DNA of 64,000 nt from Paenibacillus cellulosilyticus (GTDB lineage Bacteria > Bacillota > Bacilli > Paenibacillales > Paenibacillaceae), in the NCBI RefSeq assembly GCF_003182255.1, contig NZ_QGTQ01000013.1, positions 1 to 64,000 on the forward strand, given 5' to 3'. The translations under genes and the position numbers were made by a program. The notes beneath the pieces were generated by a model. That model ran no database searches. It was not told the DNA's origin and saw nothing but the letters and a program-made list of their open reading frames with translations. Shown here one piece after another: positions 15,987 through 26,481 of the stretch; positions within the stretch are counted from its first letter, which is position 1, and every line of letters starts with the position of its first letter.

Positions 15987-16436
15987 GTGACGAATCCCTT
16001 TACACCATCGCCGCATGAGCTTCCTCTTGTCGACAGCATGGTACAGTTCTCCTTCCTCATTCATAACGCTCTGAACAAAATCGGAGCCCAGCACGATCTA
16101 TCGATCATTCAGATCAGGCTGCTTGGCATTCTTCGAGATCGTGAACCAAGCATGCAGCAGCTCGCTCAGCATCTGGGCTTGGACAAGTCGAGTATTACCG
16201 GACTCATCGATCGAGCCCAGCGTCGAGGTCTTGTTGAACGTGTCGCATCCCCTACCGACAAACGCGGCTTCAACGTTCGGTTGACGAGCGACGGCATGCG
16301 GCTGATTGAAGAAGGAGAGGCCATGATCGAGCAGCAACTAACGGATATGGCGGCCGTTCTAACCGAAGATCAGCGCAAGCAATTTGCCTCGCTTGCGACT
16401 GCGATGATATATGCCGCGCAGCCCTATTTGCGTTGA
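15987..16436 (+). CDS. MarR-family transcriptional regulator
   Basis: Winged-helix DNA-binding dimer of about 149 residues. The recognition region PSMQQLAQHLGLDKSSITGLIDRAQRRGLVERVASPTDKRG is characteristic, with the wing Asp-Lys-Arg. Start at GTG 15987 fits the GGAG at 15974 better (9 nt) than the TTG at 15981 (3 nt). It most likely represses itself and the divergent oxidoreductase gene in response to an electrophile or phenolic ligand; that is inference from family and context. Confidence 0.88.
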   Translation: MTNPFTPSPHELPLVDSMVQFSFLIHNALNKIGAQHDLSIIQIRLLGILRDREPSMQQLAQHLGLDKSSITGLIDRAQRRGLVERVASPTDKRGFNVRLTSDGMRLIEEGEAMIEQQLTDMAAVLTEDQRKQFASLATAMIYAAQPYLR

Positions 16437-16474
16437 AGCATCCGCTCTTCGCAGTGAGACCGTCGGACATAATA

Positions 16475-16512
16475 AATAAGCCTTGCCCACGTAAATGGGC
16501 AAGGCTTATTGT
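16475..16512. terminator. Bidirectional terminator between marR-like and ferredoxin genes
   Basis: AATAAGCCTTGCCC and GGGCAAGGCTTATT form a 14-bp stem with an 8-nt loop. Confidence 0.9.
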
Positions 16513-16525
16513 TATCTCATATAAA

Positions 16526-18128
<1,603 letters not shown>

Positions 18129-18273
18129 GCCTAACACCTCTTCGCACACGTTATTGTTACCCAAATAATAAGACGTTTCGACTCTCTTCCAGCATACAAT
18201 CTTATGCCATATGGATCAATGCGAGGAGCTGAGCAAAAAAATAGCGCTTTCCTCTCTACTTTCGAACGTACAA

Positions 18274-18331
18274 GTGTTATAATAGGAAATTATGTTGACG
18301 AATCAATTCCCTAAAGCACGAGTGTTATAAT
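18274..18331 (+). promoter_or_regulatory. Two repeated extended -10 elements upstream of cimA
   Basis: AGTGTTATAAT occurs at 18273-18283 and again at 18321-18331, each a TG-n-TATAAT extended -10. Both sit in similar context (GTACAAGTG... and GCACGAGTG...). No good -35 is evident at either. They are about 90-140 bp before the cimA start. The remainder of 18165-18419 holds no gene. Confidence 0.5.
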
Positions 18332-18419
18332 GAGGGAAAGCACGAATGGTTTAAAATTATGACTTGCCGAACATTGTAGAAACAACGTAAACGGTTAATG
18401 AAGGAGGAGCGTCCTGACT

Positions 18420-20030
18420 ATGACAAATGCCATCTCGATCTTTGACACGACGCTGCGTGACGGCACACAAGGTGAAGGGATCAGCTTGTCTGCGGAAGAC
18501 AAAATCAAAATCGCCCTGAAACTCGACGCATTGGGCGTTCATTATATTGAAGGCGGCAATCCAGGCAGCAACGGGAAGGACATCGAGTTCTTCCAGCGTG
18601 CCAAATCCCTTGGACTGCGCGCCAAGCTGACTGCTTTCGGCAGCACACGTCGGAAGAACAGCCTTGCCGAGCAGGATTCAAGCCTCGTGCGCATTATTGA
18701 ATCCGGTGTTCCTGCAGCGACGTTGGTCGGCAAATCGTGGGATTTCCACGTACATACCGCCCTGCAGACGACACTCGAAGAGAATCTTGCGATGATTTAC
18801 GATTCGATTGGATTCTTGAAGCGTAACGGACTTGAAGCCATGTTCGACGCCGAGCATTTCTTCGATGGTTTCAAGAACAACCCCGAATACGCGCTGTCCG
18901 TATTGAAGAATGCTCATAACGCCGGCGCAGACTGGCTCGTTCTATGCGATACGAACGGCGGTACACTGCCAGGCGAGATCCATGACATCGTTACGCGCGT
19001 ACGTCAAGAGATCAACGCACCGATCGGTATCCACACACACAATGACTGTGAGCTGGCAGTAGCCAACTCATTGGCAGCCGTACAAGCAGGTGCGCGTCAA
19101 GTTCAAGGTACGATTAATGGATATGGCGAGCGCTGCGGTAACGCGAACCTGTGCTCGATCATTCCGACGCTGCAGTTGAAAATGAACTACAACTGCGTAA
19201 CGGATCAGCAGCTTCAGTCCCTTACAGGTACAGCTCGTTATGTAAGCGAAATTGCGAACGTGAATATGCCAGTGGGACAAGCCTACGTCGGCAACGCTGC
19301 GTTCGCGCATAAAGGCGGCATTCACGTCTCTGCGATCATGAAGGATTCGAAGACGTACGAGCACATCGCCCCTGAGCTCGTTGGCAACAAGCAGCGTATT
19401 CTCGTGTCCGAGCTTGCTGGCCAGAGCAACATTTTGTCCAAAGCACAAGAGCTTGGTCTTGATGTCAATGCGAACACGGAGAAGACGAAGGACATCATGA
19501 ACCACATCAAAGACCTTGAGCATCAAGGCTACCAATTCGAAGGCGCTGACGCATCGCTTGAGCTGCTGCTCCGTGAAGCGTATGGCGAGACGACAGAACT
19601 GTTCAAAGTCGAGTCTTTCAAAATGCTCGTCGATAAAACGAATGGTCATATGGTATCCGAAGCAATCGTTAAGATTTCGGTCGATGGTCAAACGGTTTAC
19701 ACCGCTGCAGAAGGCAACGGCCCAGTAAACGCACTTGATAACGCACTCCGCAAAGCGCTTGTACAATTTTATCCAGAGATCGAGAACTTCCACCTATCGG
19801 ACTACAAGGTTCGGGTTATCGATGAGAAGGATGCAACGGCTGCGAAAGTACGTGTACTCGTCGAGTCCTCCGACTTCAGCAGTACATGGAGCACGGTCGG
19901 CGTTTCAAGCAACGTCATTGAAGCAAGCTGGGAAGCACTCGTGGACAGCATTCGTTATGCGCTGCTCGGCATGTCGAAAATCGAGGTCATCAACGAATCG
20001 AAGGAACGCCTCGGGCTTGTGAATCACTAA
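18420..20030 (+). CDS. cimA: (R)-citramalate synthase
   Basis: Condenses pyruvate and acetyl-CoA to citramalate, the entry to the threonine-independent route to isoleucine. It is a member of the isopropylmalate/homocitrate synthase family: IFDTTLRDGTQGEG start, metal-binding HTHNDCELAVANS, GTINGYGERCGNANLCSI. The C-terminal LeuA-dimer regulatory domain (about 395-510) probably binds isoleucine. The length of 536 residues and the insert before the regulatory domain match CimA rather than LeuA. AAGGAGGAG precedes the ATG. It is alone, followed by a terminator; no T-box is seen upstream. Confidence 0.93.
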   Translation: MTNAISIFDTTLRDGTQGEGISLSAEDKIKIALKLDALGVHYIEGGNPGSNGKDIEFFQRAKSLGLRAKLTAFGSTRRKNSLAEQDSSLVRIIESGVPAATLVGKSWDFHVHTALQTTLEENLAMIYDSIGFLKRNGLEAMFDAEHFFDGFKNNPEYALSVLKNAHNAGADWLVLCDTNGGTLPGEIHDIVTRVRQEINAPIGIHTHNDCELAVANSLAAVQAGARQVQGTINGYGERCGNANLCSIIPTLQLKMNYNCVTDQQLQSLTGTARYVSEIANVNMPVGQAYVGNAAFAHKGGIHVSAIMKDSKTYEHIAPELVGNKQRILVSELAGQSNILSKAQELGLDVNANTEKTKDIMNHIKDLEHQGYQFEGADASLELLLREAYGETTELFKVESFKMLVDKTNGHMVSEAIVKISVDGQTVYTAAEGNGPVNALDNALRKALVQFYPEIENFHLSDYKVRVIDEKDATAAKVRVLVESSDFSSTWSTVGVSSNVIEASWEALVDSIRYALLGMSKIEVINESKERLGLVNH

Positions 20031-20043
20031 TCAACATACGACA

Positions 20044-20078
20044 AACCTCCAATCCCATCGCGGGTTGGAGGTTTTTTG
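20044..20078 (+). terminator. Terminator of cimA
   Basis: AACCTCCAA and TTGGAGGTT stem with a 12-nt loop and TTTTTT tail. Confidence 0.9.
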
Positions 20079-20098
20079 ATAACTGCTATTCGGCAGCA

Positions 20099-20142
20099 AA
20101 AAAACTGCAGCAACTGTTTGATCAACAGCTGCTGCAGCTTCA
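20099..20142 (-). terminator. Terminator of the thioredoxin-like gene
   Basis: On the minus strand CTGCAGCAGCTGTT...AACAGTTGCTGCAG is followed by TTTTTTT. Confidence 0.85.
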
Positions 20143-20147
20143 ACAGG

Positions 20148-20690
20148 TTACGTATTCGCATACTCCTTCACAATGCGCGCCACATCTTCTTCCGTCATGA
20201 CGCCCTCGATCCGTTCAACGATTGTACCATTCTTGTCCACGACAAATGTAGTCGGGTACGATTTAACCTTATATTCATCCGTTGCATCACCTTCGCGATC
20301 CATCAGAATCGGGAACGTCAGCTTCTGCTCGTCTACAAAATTACGTGCATCCCGCTCTCGGTCGTACTTTGTCGAGTTCACACCGCGGAAAGCGATTTGA
20401 TCGCCATATTTCTCAAATGCGCTTTGAAGATCCGGCGCTTCCAGCTCACAAGGACCACACCAAGCCGCCCAAAAGTTGATGAGCTGAATCTGATCGCTTT
20501 TCCCGCCAACGGTAACCGTCTCATCCTGCAAGTTCGGCAGATCGATGACCGGCGCTGGATAACCCGCTTTCGGCTTCGAGGCTGAAGCAGCGGCCGTATC
20601 GGATTTGCTGTTCGTATATTGGACAATGGCAACGACAACTAACGCCGCAGCACATAGAAATACAAGTATTAATCTTCGTTTACGATCCAT
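20148..20690 (-). CDS. Membrane-tethered ResA/TlpA-like thiol-disulfide oxidoreductase
   Basis: An N-terminal anchor (RRLILVFLCAAALVVVAIVQ) leads to an extracytoplasmic thioredoxin fold with active site WAAWCGPCELEAPDL and a cis-Pro region SYPTTFVV. It has the AhpC/TSA-Redoxin insertion and PAPVIDLPNLQ start typical of ResA/TlpA. The job is likely reduction of apocytochrome c or other exported thiols, but no cytochrome c gene is adjacent. GGAAGG precedes the ATG. Confidence 0.9.
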   Translation of the reverse strand: MDRKRRLILVFLCAAALVVVAIVQYTNSKSDTAAASASKPKAGYPAPVIDLPNLQDETVTVGGKSDQIQLINFWAAWCGPCELEAPDLQSAFEKYGDQIAFRGVNSTKYDRERDARNFVDEQKLTFPILMDREGDATDEYKVKSYPTTFVVDKNGTIVERIEGVMTEEDVARIVKEYANT

Positions 20691-20917
20691 CTTGTGTACC
20701 TTCCTTCTCCTATGATGCCATTGTCTAACATGTTACCATGCCCCTGTCATTCGCTCAAGCCAATGCCGACGCAAGCCGGGCGGTCCATAACCGAAGTTCA
20801 AGAATATGCCACAAACTTAGGTACTTACACTTGCCAACGACCAATCGATTATGCCGACATCTTCATAATTCGATATACTTAGGTTTAAGTGAGTACTAAC
20901 TAGACTAGGAGTCCTTT

Positions 20918-21382
20918 ATGACACAAGATGACGGTTCGTTAACCTATACCTTATCCGCTAACGCTTATACAGAGCTGCTGGCACGCTGCCGCTCCGAACT
21001 TCCGAATGAAGCCTGCGGTCTGCTCATCGGCAGCAATACCAATCACGCGATCATCGATGGGGTACTTCCCATCAAAAATGTTCATCCGAACCCGCGCAGC
21101 GCTTTCGCATTCGAGCCTGCCGCATGGATTTCGGCCATGTATCAACTTCAGGTCAACAAGCAGCACCTAGTCGGATACTACCACAGCCATCCGAGAAGCA
21201 TACCTATTCCGTCCACCTCTGACTCAGCAGGATCGCCGCCTCAGGCAGGTGCGATTACGCTTATTGTGTCCTTCTTCACCCACGAACCAGTCATACGTGC
21301 GTACTGGAAACCTTCGGATGAGTGGCTGCCAGTTGAACTATGTATCGAACATGTACAACCAGACAACAAACAGGCAGACTGA
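20918..21382 (+). CDS. JAMM/MPN-type (M67) metallopeptidase
   Basis: Zinc isopeptidase-like fold. The JAMM motif is complete: Glu in PNEACGLLIG, then GYYHSHPRSIPIPSTSDSAG (H-x-H-P-x7-S-x2-D). Stand-alone bacterial members cut C-terminal extensions from sulfur carrier proteins or process cysteine-containing peptides. No ThiS/MoaD-like partner is beside it, so the substrate is open. AGGAG precedes ATG 20918. Confidence 0.88.
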   Translation: MTQDDGSLTYTLSANAYTELLARCRSELPNEACGLLIGSNTNHAIIDGVLPIKNVHPNPRSAFAFEPAAWISAMYQLQVNKQHLVGYYHSHPRSIPIPSTSDSAGSPPQAGAITLIVSFFTHEPVIRAYWKPSDEWLPVELCIEHVQPDNKQAD

Positions 21383-21414
21383 CTTTGGCAATTGTTCGCC
21401 GAAACCAGTCTGCC
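21373..21414. terminator. Bidirectional terminator between M67 and exonuclease genes
   Basis: GGCAGACTG and CAGTCTGCC stem; the first arm overlaps the peptidase stop codon. T-rich sequence follows on the plus strand. Confidence 0.75.
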
Positions 21415-21431
21415 TGTCATTTTCAATCGAC

Positions 21432-22166
21432 CTATCTACTCAAGTACGCATACAGATCACCGAGCGTAATAATATTCCGATCCTTCATCCGCCTCAAATA
21501 TTGCACCCAGAGCTTAGCCGTCATGATCGAGTCATGGAGCGCATGATGCCGATTCTCGATCGGTATGCCTGCACTCATTAACAGCTCATCAAGTCCATAT
21601 CCATCGCTTCGACGCGGCTCCAGCCACTTGGCTACCATCATCGTATCGATAACACGATGAGTGAGATGAACCTTCGATGTACGCCACAGCGCCGCGTTAA
21701 GAAACTGCTTGTCATGCCCAGACCCATGTGCAATCAGCATCCGTCTTCCGATGAATTCCATAAAGTCGTGCAGCGCTTGCATTAATTCCGGCGCTGACCC
21801 TGCCATTTCGTTCGTTATGCCTGTCAACTCCGTAATATGCAGCGGTATGCGACGCTTTGGATTAACGAGACTGTAGAAGGTGTTCTGCTCATCGATCTCT
21901 TCTCCTTGAACAGCTACGCCGCCAAACGAAATAATTTCATCATCATTATTCGGATAAAATCCCGTCGTCTCCAGATCGAATACAACGATCGGAAGCTCGC
22001 GGAGCGGCATATCTAACGTAGAATGATTGCGCTGATCCTTCGCCATAGAACGAATAAATGCCATTTGCTGTGCATTCGGAGAGCCGAACATGGAAGCGAT
22101 AGCAGGCGTAATGCCGCCCATTTTGTACAAATGCCACATACGCCCGGCGCTCTTCTGATCCTTCAT
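21432..22166 (-). CDS. DnaQ-like 3'-5' exonuclease
   Basis: DEDDh exonuclease: Exo I VFDLETTGFYPNNDDEII, Exo II HGSGHDKQFLNAAL, and Exo III HHALHDSIMTAKLWV. There is no BRCT or helicase domain, unlike DinG. The gene lies 17 bp after the DUF294 gene, which itself follows amt. The DUF294-exonuclease pairing is known in many bacteria, often beside transport or acetate-scavenging genes. GGAGGGG precedes the ATG. Confidence 0.9.
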   Translation of the reverse strand: MKDQKSAGRMWHLYKMGGITPAIASMFGSPNAQQMAFIRSMAKDQRNHSTLDMPLRELPIVVFDLETTGFYPNNDDEIISFGGVAVQGEEIDEQNTFYSLVNPKRRIPLHITELTGITNEMAGSAPELMQALHDFMEFIGRRMLIAHGSGHDKQFLNAALWRTSKVHLTHRVIDTMMVAKWLEPRRSDGYGLDELLMSAGIPIENRHHALHDSIMTAKLWVQYLRRMKDRNIITLGDLYAYLSR

Positions 22167-22183
22167 CGCACTTCCCCTCCGAA

Positions 22184-23257
22184 TTACCTAAGCCTGACTG
22201 ATGCCTGTTTGAAGACGCGACGCTGCAGCCTTTTGCCGATTCGAAGACCTCTCTTCAATTGTTCAATCGTGTCACGCGTTAACGTTCGGACTGCCAGCTT
22301 GCCGTTATTCGCATACATCCCCATTTCCTGCTTCTCCGTCGTCATTAGACGAAGCTGCAGGAACAACAGAAACGCTTCGCTGTACGATCTTGCATCCTCA
22401 TCCGATAACACACCTGCTTTCTGCAGCGCTTTCATCCGCTCCAGCGTGGATGTATTTCGAATCTCCTGCTGAATCGCCATCAGCCGTATCGCATTCACCA
22501 TCGGAATATAGGCTCCATATTTCATATCAATACTGCCTGTATCTTCACCGTAACGTTCCTTGAGCAGCTGGCCAAATATACCGACAAGCACCTTATGACG
22601 CATCGTATTCTCGAGCATTCGTCCAATGATAATCGGATGCTTCCCCATATTCGCGAAGAAATGGTCCTGCATTCGATCCAACAACAACGAATCTCCATAC
22701 ACACAACGTCCGTCTGCTACGATGAGCAAATAACGAACCGACTCCCAGGCCGGATGTTCGAACCATTCATCCAGCTGCTTGTTCCAGCTCGATAAGGACA
22801 TACTCCAAGCGGGATTATCGCTAAGAACATTGCCCTCACAGCGAGGAAATCCAAGCCGCTCTAAGACAAGGACAACCTGTCTCGATAACTTTGCAAAATA
22901 ATTACGATTCGCCTCTGCCTTCTCCACATCAGGCTCATCCTCATAGACGAGTCCGCTATCTTGATCACTGGACAGCGTCTGCTCGCATCTTCCTCCGCTG
23001 CCGAACAACAAATACGCATAAGGCACGGGGGGAAAACCCATCCCGACCCGTGCCATATGTGCTTCTGCGAGGCTTATCGCGCGTCTGATCATTGCATCGT
23101 AAGCCTCGTTCAGCTCCGTATAAAATTGATCGATCGGCAGTTCGGACCGCTTGCTCGCCATGCGATCGTTCGCATGATCCCGCAGGCTGCGAAGCAGCTC
23201 TGCATCGGCTGCTTCATTGATGGATCGCAGAAGCTGCAACCGCTGCGGATCGCTCAT
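22184..23257 (-). CDS. DUF294 GlnD-like nucleotidyltransferase
   Basis: A 357-residue soluble protein. LLFGSGGRCEQTLSSDQDSGLVYED (about residues 82-106) fits the nucleotidyltransferase signature of GlnD/DUF294, GS-x2-R-x-E-x6-D-x-D. A helical substrate-binding region (DUF294_C) fills the C-terminal half. GlnD modifies PII nitrogen-sensor proteins, and this gene is directly downstream of an ammonium transporter, so a nitrogen-signalling role is plausible but unproven. Start at ATG 23257 (MSDPQRL) has AGAGGA 7 nt upstream. No CBS or cNMP domain is present. Confidence 0.88.
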   Translation of the reverse strand: MSDPQRLQLLRSINEAADAELLRSLRDHANDRMASKRSELPIDQFYTELNEAYDAMIRRAISLAEAHMARVGMGFPPVPYAYLLFGSGGRCEQTLSSDQDSGLVYEDEPDVEKAEANRNYFAKLSRQVVLVLERLGFPRCEGNVLSDNPAWSMSLSSWNKQLDEWFEHPAWESVRYLLIVADGRCVYGDSLLLDRMQDHFFANMGKHPIIIGRMLENTMRHKVLVGIFGQLLKERYGEDTGSIDMKYGAYIPMVNAIRLMAIQQEIRNTSTLERMKALQKAGVLSDEDARSYSEAFLLFLQLRLMTTEKQEMGMYANNGKLAVRTLTRDTIEQLKRGLRIGKRLQRRVFKQASVRLR

Positions 23258-23298
23258 GCGCTGTCCTCTCCCCTCCGTCAATTTACGAACAGGAAGCA

Positions 23299-24681
23299 TT
23301 ATGCTTGAAGATTGTTATTTTGTGCTTTTTTCATTTGCTCTGGATAGCCATACGTACCATGCTCGCTCAAATCCAGACCAACGATTTCTTGCTCTTCCGT
23401 AACACGAAGACCCATGACAAGTTTCATCACACCAAGGATAATGAACGATGCGATAAGCACATACAAGCCGCACACAACTACCGATTCAAGCTGTACGCCG
23501 AATTGATGCCAGCTGCCTGTATCGAACAACCCACCTTGACCAACGCCAACCTTTGTTGCCAACTCATCCGTTGCGAACAAACCGTTCGCCAGCGTACCCC
23601 AGACACCTGCTGCACCATGAACCGACATTGCGTAGATTGGATCGTCAATACGCAATTTCTCGAACAGCTTCGCGCTGAAGAATACAAGCACACCTGCTAC
23701 GAGACCAATGACGACTGCTGCCCAAGGATCAACGAATGCACAAGAAGCTGTAATGGCAACGAGACCTGCGAGTGCGCCGTTCAGCGTCGTCGAAATGTCT
23801 GCTTTACCTGTAATCGCCCACGAGATGAGCAATGCTGACACCGTACCTGCACCTGCACCAAGCATCGTGTTGAATGCAACGAAACCGAAGAAGCCATCGC
23901 CTACGCTCAATGCGCTGCCTGCGTTGAAACCGAACCAGCCAACCCACAGAAGAAGGACAGACAATGCGCTGAACACTTGGTTGTGACCGAGAATTTCGTT
24001 CGCGGAGCCATCTTTATTGTATTTGCCAATACGAGGTTTGAGCAAGATCGTAGCTGCCATTGCTGCAAGTGCACCTGTTAAGTGAACAACCGTCGAACCT
24101 GCGTAGTCTTGCGCACCATCTGCAGCGAGCCAGCCGCCGCCCCAGATCCAGTGTGCGATAACCGGATATACCACTGCTGTGAAGAAGATCGTGAACACGA
24201 GGTACACCGACAATTTCGCACGTTCGGCGAAGCCGCCCCATGCGATCGACAGCGAGATTGTTGCGAATGCCAATTGGAACAAGAAGAATGCCGTAACCGG
24301 GAAGCTATCGCCTTCTCCAGCTGACGTTACAGGACTATAGAAGAAATCGCCCCAACCGATGAATTTCCTCAAGCCTTCACTAATGTCAGCACCACCGTTG
24401 AAAATACCGTAACCGAAAGCCCAGTATATCAGGGTACATAAACCAATCGTGAAGATCGTCTTGCCGGCTACGTGACCTGCGTTTTTCATTCGAGTAGAAC
24501 CCGTCTCGAGAAGTATAAATCCACCTTGCATGAGGAGGACGAGTACGAATGCGACGACGATCCACACCGAGTTCAGTCCCATGTTTAGCAAACTTGTCGA
24601 CGGACCTTCATCTGCTGCGAAGGCCATTGCCGGGAACAGCATAAGTAAAGCTACTACTGAAAGCATCAACTTTTTGACCAC
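23299..24681 (-). CDS. amt: Ammonium transporter (Amt family)
   Basis: Imports ammonium across the cytoplasmic membrane. A cleavable signal peptide (VVALLMLFPAMAFA|ADEGP) precedes eleven predicted membrane helices. Family signatures include GGFILLETGSTRMKNAGH, DYAGSTVVHLTGALAAMAAT, GWFGFNAGSAL and VHGAAGVWGTLANGLF. Start at GTG 24681 follows AAGGGAG with 8-9 nt spacing; a GTG at 24690 would leave no spacer. A strong promoter and a GlnR/TnrA-like box lie upstream. No glnK/PII gene follows; instead DUF294 and exonuclease genes do. Confidence 0.93.
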   Translation of the reverse strand: MVKKLMLSVVALLMLFPAMAFAADEGPSTSLLNMGLNSVWIVVAFVLVLLMQGGFILLETGSTRMKNAGHVAGKTIFTIGLCTLIYWAFGYGIFNGGADISEGLRKFIGWGDFFYSPVTSAGEGDSFPVTAFFLFQLAFATISLSIAWGGFAERAKLSVYLVFTIFFTAVVYPVIAHWIWGGGWLAADGAQDYAGSTVVHLTGALAAMAATILLKPRIGKYNKDGSANEILGHNQVFSALSVLLLWVGWFGFNAGSALSVGDGFFGFVAFNTMLGAGAGTVSALLISWAITGKADISTTLNGALAGLVAITASCAFVDPWAAVVIGLVAGVLVFFSAKLFEKLRIDDPIYAMSVHGAAGVWGTLANGLFATDELATKVGVGQGGLFDTGSWHQFGVQLESVVVCGLYVLIASFIILGVMKLVMGLRVTEEQEIVGLDLSEHGTYGYPEQMKKAQNNNLQA

Positions 24682-24698
24682 AACAACCACTCCCTTAA

Positions 24699-24715
24699 TG
24701 TCATATTACATAACA
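24699..24715. promoter_or_regulatory. GlnR/TnrA-like box upstream of amt
   Basis: On the minus strand TGTTATGTAATATGACA fits the Bacillus consensus TGTNA-N7-TNACA exactly. It sits between the predicted transcription start and the amt ribosome site, a position suited to repression by road-block (GlnR-like) rather than activation. Confidence 0.7.
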
Positions 24716-24736
24716 TCTAACGAAAGACTTAATGTC

Positions 24737-24765
24737 ATTATAGTTAGGATTATGTGGTTTGACAA
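24737..24765 (-). promoter_or_regulatory. Predicted sigma-A promoter of amt
   Basis: Minus strand TTGTCA, 17-bp spacer, TATAAT. Transcription would start near 24730, about 15 bp before the GlnR-like box. Confidence 0.75.
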
Positions 24766-24961
24766 TACGTTTTTTCCAAAATACCTGACATAAGATAGCA
24801 GACGTTATTCTCGGACGATCGAATGTGAGGTTTTCATACATGTGAATAAGGAGTGACGAGATTGTTACAAATTCGTCAACATTAAAGCATGACGTTTGAC
24901 TGTATGGTTCGTTACCTATTATCATGAATATAGAAGAATTGAAAGAAAGCAGGTGCGAACT

Positions 24962-25402
24962 GTGGCAGATCAATCACTGTACCGTATCGGCGAACTAGCC
25001 AAGAAGACGAATATCAGTCCACGAACAATCGACTACTACACTTCCATGGGACTAATTGAAGCTGCAAGCCGTTCAGACAAAAACTACAGACTATATAATG
25101 ACGAAACGATTCGACGGCTCAAACGTATTGAACAAATGAAGCACGACAAATATTCGCTAGACGAAATCAAACGCACCTTAACCGATTGGGATCGCGTGTC
25201 GTCTGAAGAAGAGGTTTCTCATAAGCTAAGTGAGCTGCAGCATCAGCTTGCCAAGCTGGAACGTGAAGTGAAGGAGCTTGAGCCTGTCATTGAGCAGCTT
25301 AAGCCACGGCAAGCCAATCGTCTTTACACGAGACTGCTGCCGCAAACAGCGGCTTGTATCGAAGCCTTGATGCTGATTATGAACAAGAGCAACCTTATGT
25401 AA
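24962..25402 (+). CDS. MerR-family transcriptional regulator
   Basis: N-terminal winged HTH (LYRIGELAKKTNISPRTIDYYTSMGLIEAASRSDKNYRLYNDETIRRLKRI) followed by a coiled-coil dimerisation helix (HKLSELQHQLAKLEREVKELEPVIEQL). There is no metal-binding Cys pair. GTG 24962 follows GCAGGTG at good spacing. It is divergent from amt and 60 bp upstream of the yugP-like gene, with which it may be co-transcribed. Ligand unknown. Confidence 0.88.
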   Translation: MADQSLYRIGELAKKTNISPRTIDYYTSMGLIEAASRSDKNYRLYNDETIRRLKRIEQMKHDKYSLDEIKRTLTDWDRVSSEEEVSHKLSELQHQLAKLEREVKELEPVIEQLKPRQANRLYTRLLPQTAACIEALMLIMNKSNLM

Positions 25403-25465
25403 TGAGCTAGCGAATTTGCGTGCAGACTACATTTAGCCAAATTCATACATGGAGGGGTTGCAGCT

Positions 25466-26152
25466 ATGTTTTTTCATCCGATGGATTTCTTAATCCTGAT
25501 CGCCTTCGTCATCTCAATTTGGGCTCAATTCCGTGTACGCGGCACCTTCAACCGATGGGCCGGAGTACCGGTCTCCAGTGGAATGACGGGGTATGACGCC
25601 GCTCGCCGTATGCTTGACGCCAATGGACTGCACAACATACCAATTGAAGCTGTACGCGGAACATTGTCTGACCATTACGATCCGATCCATCGTGTCGTTC
25701 GACTATCGGAATCGGTATACTTCGAACGTTCGATCTCAGCAATTTCTGTCGCGTGCCACGAGGTTGGCCATGCGATTCAACACCAGAAGCATTACCCCAT
25801 GCTTGTGTTGCGGCATAAAATATTCCCTGTCGTCAATTCCGCCTCTGGGCTTGCGCCATTTTTGCTGTTAGCAGGTTTCCTGTTCCATGCGACAGGCCTG
25901 ATCGGTGTAGGCATCATCTTCTTCTCGGTAGCCGTCGCGTTCCAGCTTGTCACGCTGCCAGTCGAATTCAACGCCAGCAATCGCGCGCGCGACATCATGG
26001 TCGCCGAAGGCTTCATTCGCAATGAGGAAGAGCGCGGCGTAGCCAAGGTACTCAATGCGGCGGCACTCACTTACGTCGCAGCGGCGCTTATCTCCTTGCT
26101 GGAGCTCATTAAATATATAATGATCTTCACTTCGTCCAATAACGACGATTAA
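25466..26152 (+). CDS. yugP: YugP-like membrane zinc metallopeptidase
   Basis: Membrane protein of 228 residues matching B. subtilis YugP. It has an N-terminal helix with WAQFRVRGTFNRW, RGTLSDHYDP, the zinc motif ACHEVGHAIQHQKHY, and further helices (GLAPFLLLAGFLFHATGLIGVGIIFFSVAVAFQLV). A later Glu in LPVEFNASNRAR probably supplies the third ligand. GGAGGGG precedes the ATG. Substrate unknown. Confidence 0.9.
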   Translation: MFFHPMDFLILIAFVISIWAQFRVRGTFNRWAGVPVSSGMTGYDAARRMLDANGLHNIPIEAVRGTLSDHYDPIHRVVRLSESVYFERSISAISVACHEVGHAIQHQKHYPMLVLRHKIFPVVNSASGLAPFLLLAGFLFHATGLIGVGIIFFSVAVAFQLVTLPVEFNASNRARDIMVAEGFIRNEEERGVAKVLNAAALTYVAAALISLLELIKYIMIFTSSNNDD

Positions 26153-26154
26153 AG

Positions 26155-26284
26155 AGTTTCTACCCACCTAAATCCTCCCTGCTAGGGAGGACCCCAGGGG
26201 ACTCCCGGAAGGGGGCGGTGGCGTGACAGAGACGGGTGTGAGATGCTACGTGCTAGGTGTCGTATGCCCCTTTGGGCCATAACT
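26155..26284 (+). repeat. Family 1 dispersed multi-hairpin repeat, copy C (short)
   Basis: TTCTACCCACCTAAATCC, CCTCCCTGCTAGGGAGG, GACCCCAGGGGACTCCCGGAAGG, and a closing GCCCCTTTGGGC hairpin. The middle is shorter than in copy B, as if ACTCCC had been joined directly to CGGAAGG. It starts 2 bp after the yugP-like stop. Confidence 0.8.
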
Positions 26285-26298
26285 TTCGTTCGAGATTA

Positions 26299-26335
26299 TA
26301 AAAAAGAAGCGCTGCTGAGCAGCGCTTCTTTTTGT
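26299..26335. terminator. Bidirectional terminator
   Basis: AAAAAGAAGCGCTGCT and AGCAGCGCTTCTTTTT, nearly perfect 15-bp stem. It serves the plus-strand merR-yugP unit and could also act leftward. Confidence 0.85.
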
Positions 26336-26481
26336 TTGCTTGTTTGTGAGATGTATCGTCCATAGGAGAATTAAGTGATGTAATTGTTGTATTTCAGTAT
26401 CAAGACCTTTCAAAGCTGGATTTTAACATAAACTGGGGAAGCTACGCGCATAGATAAGACAAAACACGAGTCAGAAGAAAC

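Noticed and set aside
18295-18331. TTGACG as a -35 for the second cimA -10
   Set aside because: The spacer would be 25 bp, too long for a sigma-A promoter.
18165-18419. T-box or other amino-acid riboswitch before cimA
   Set aside because: No T-box sequence, specifier stem or terminator/antiterminator pair is visible.
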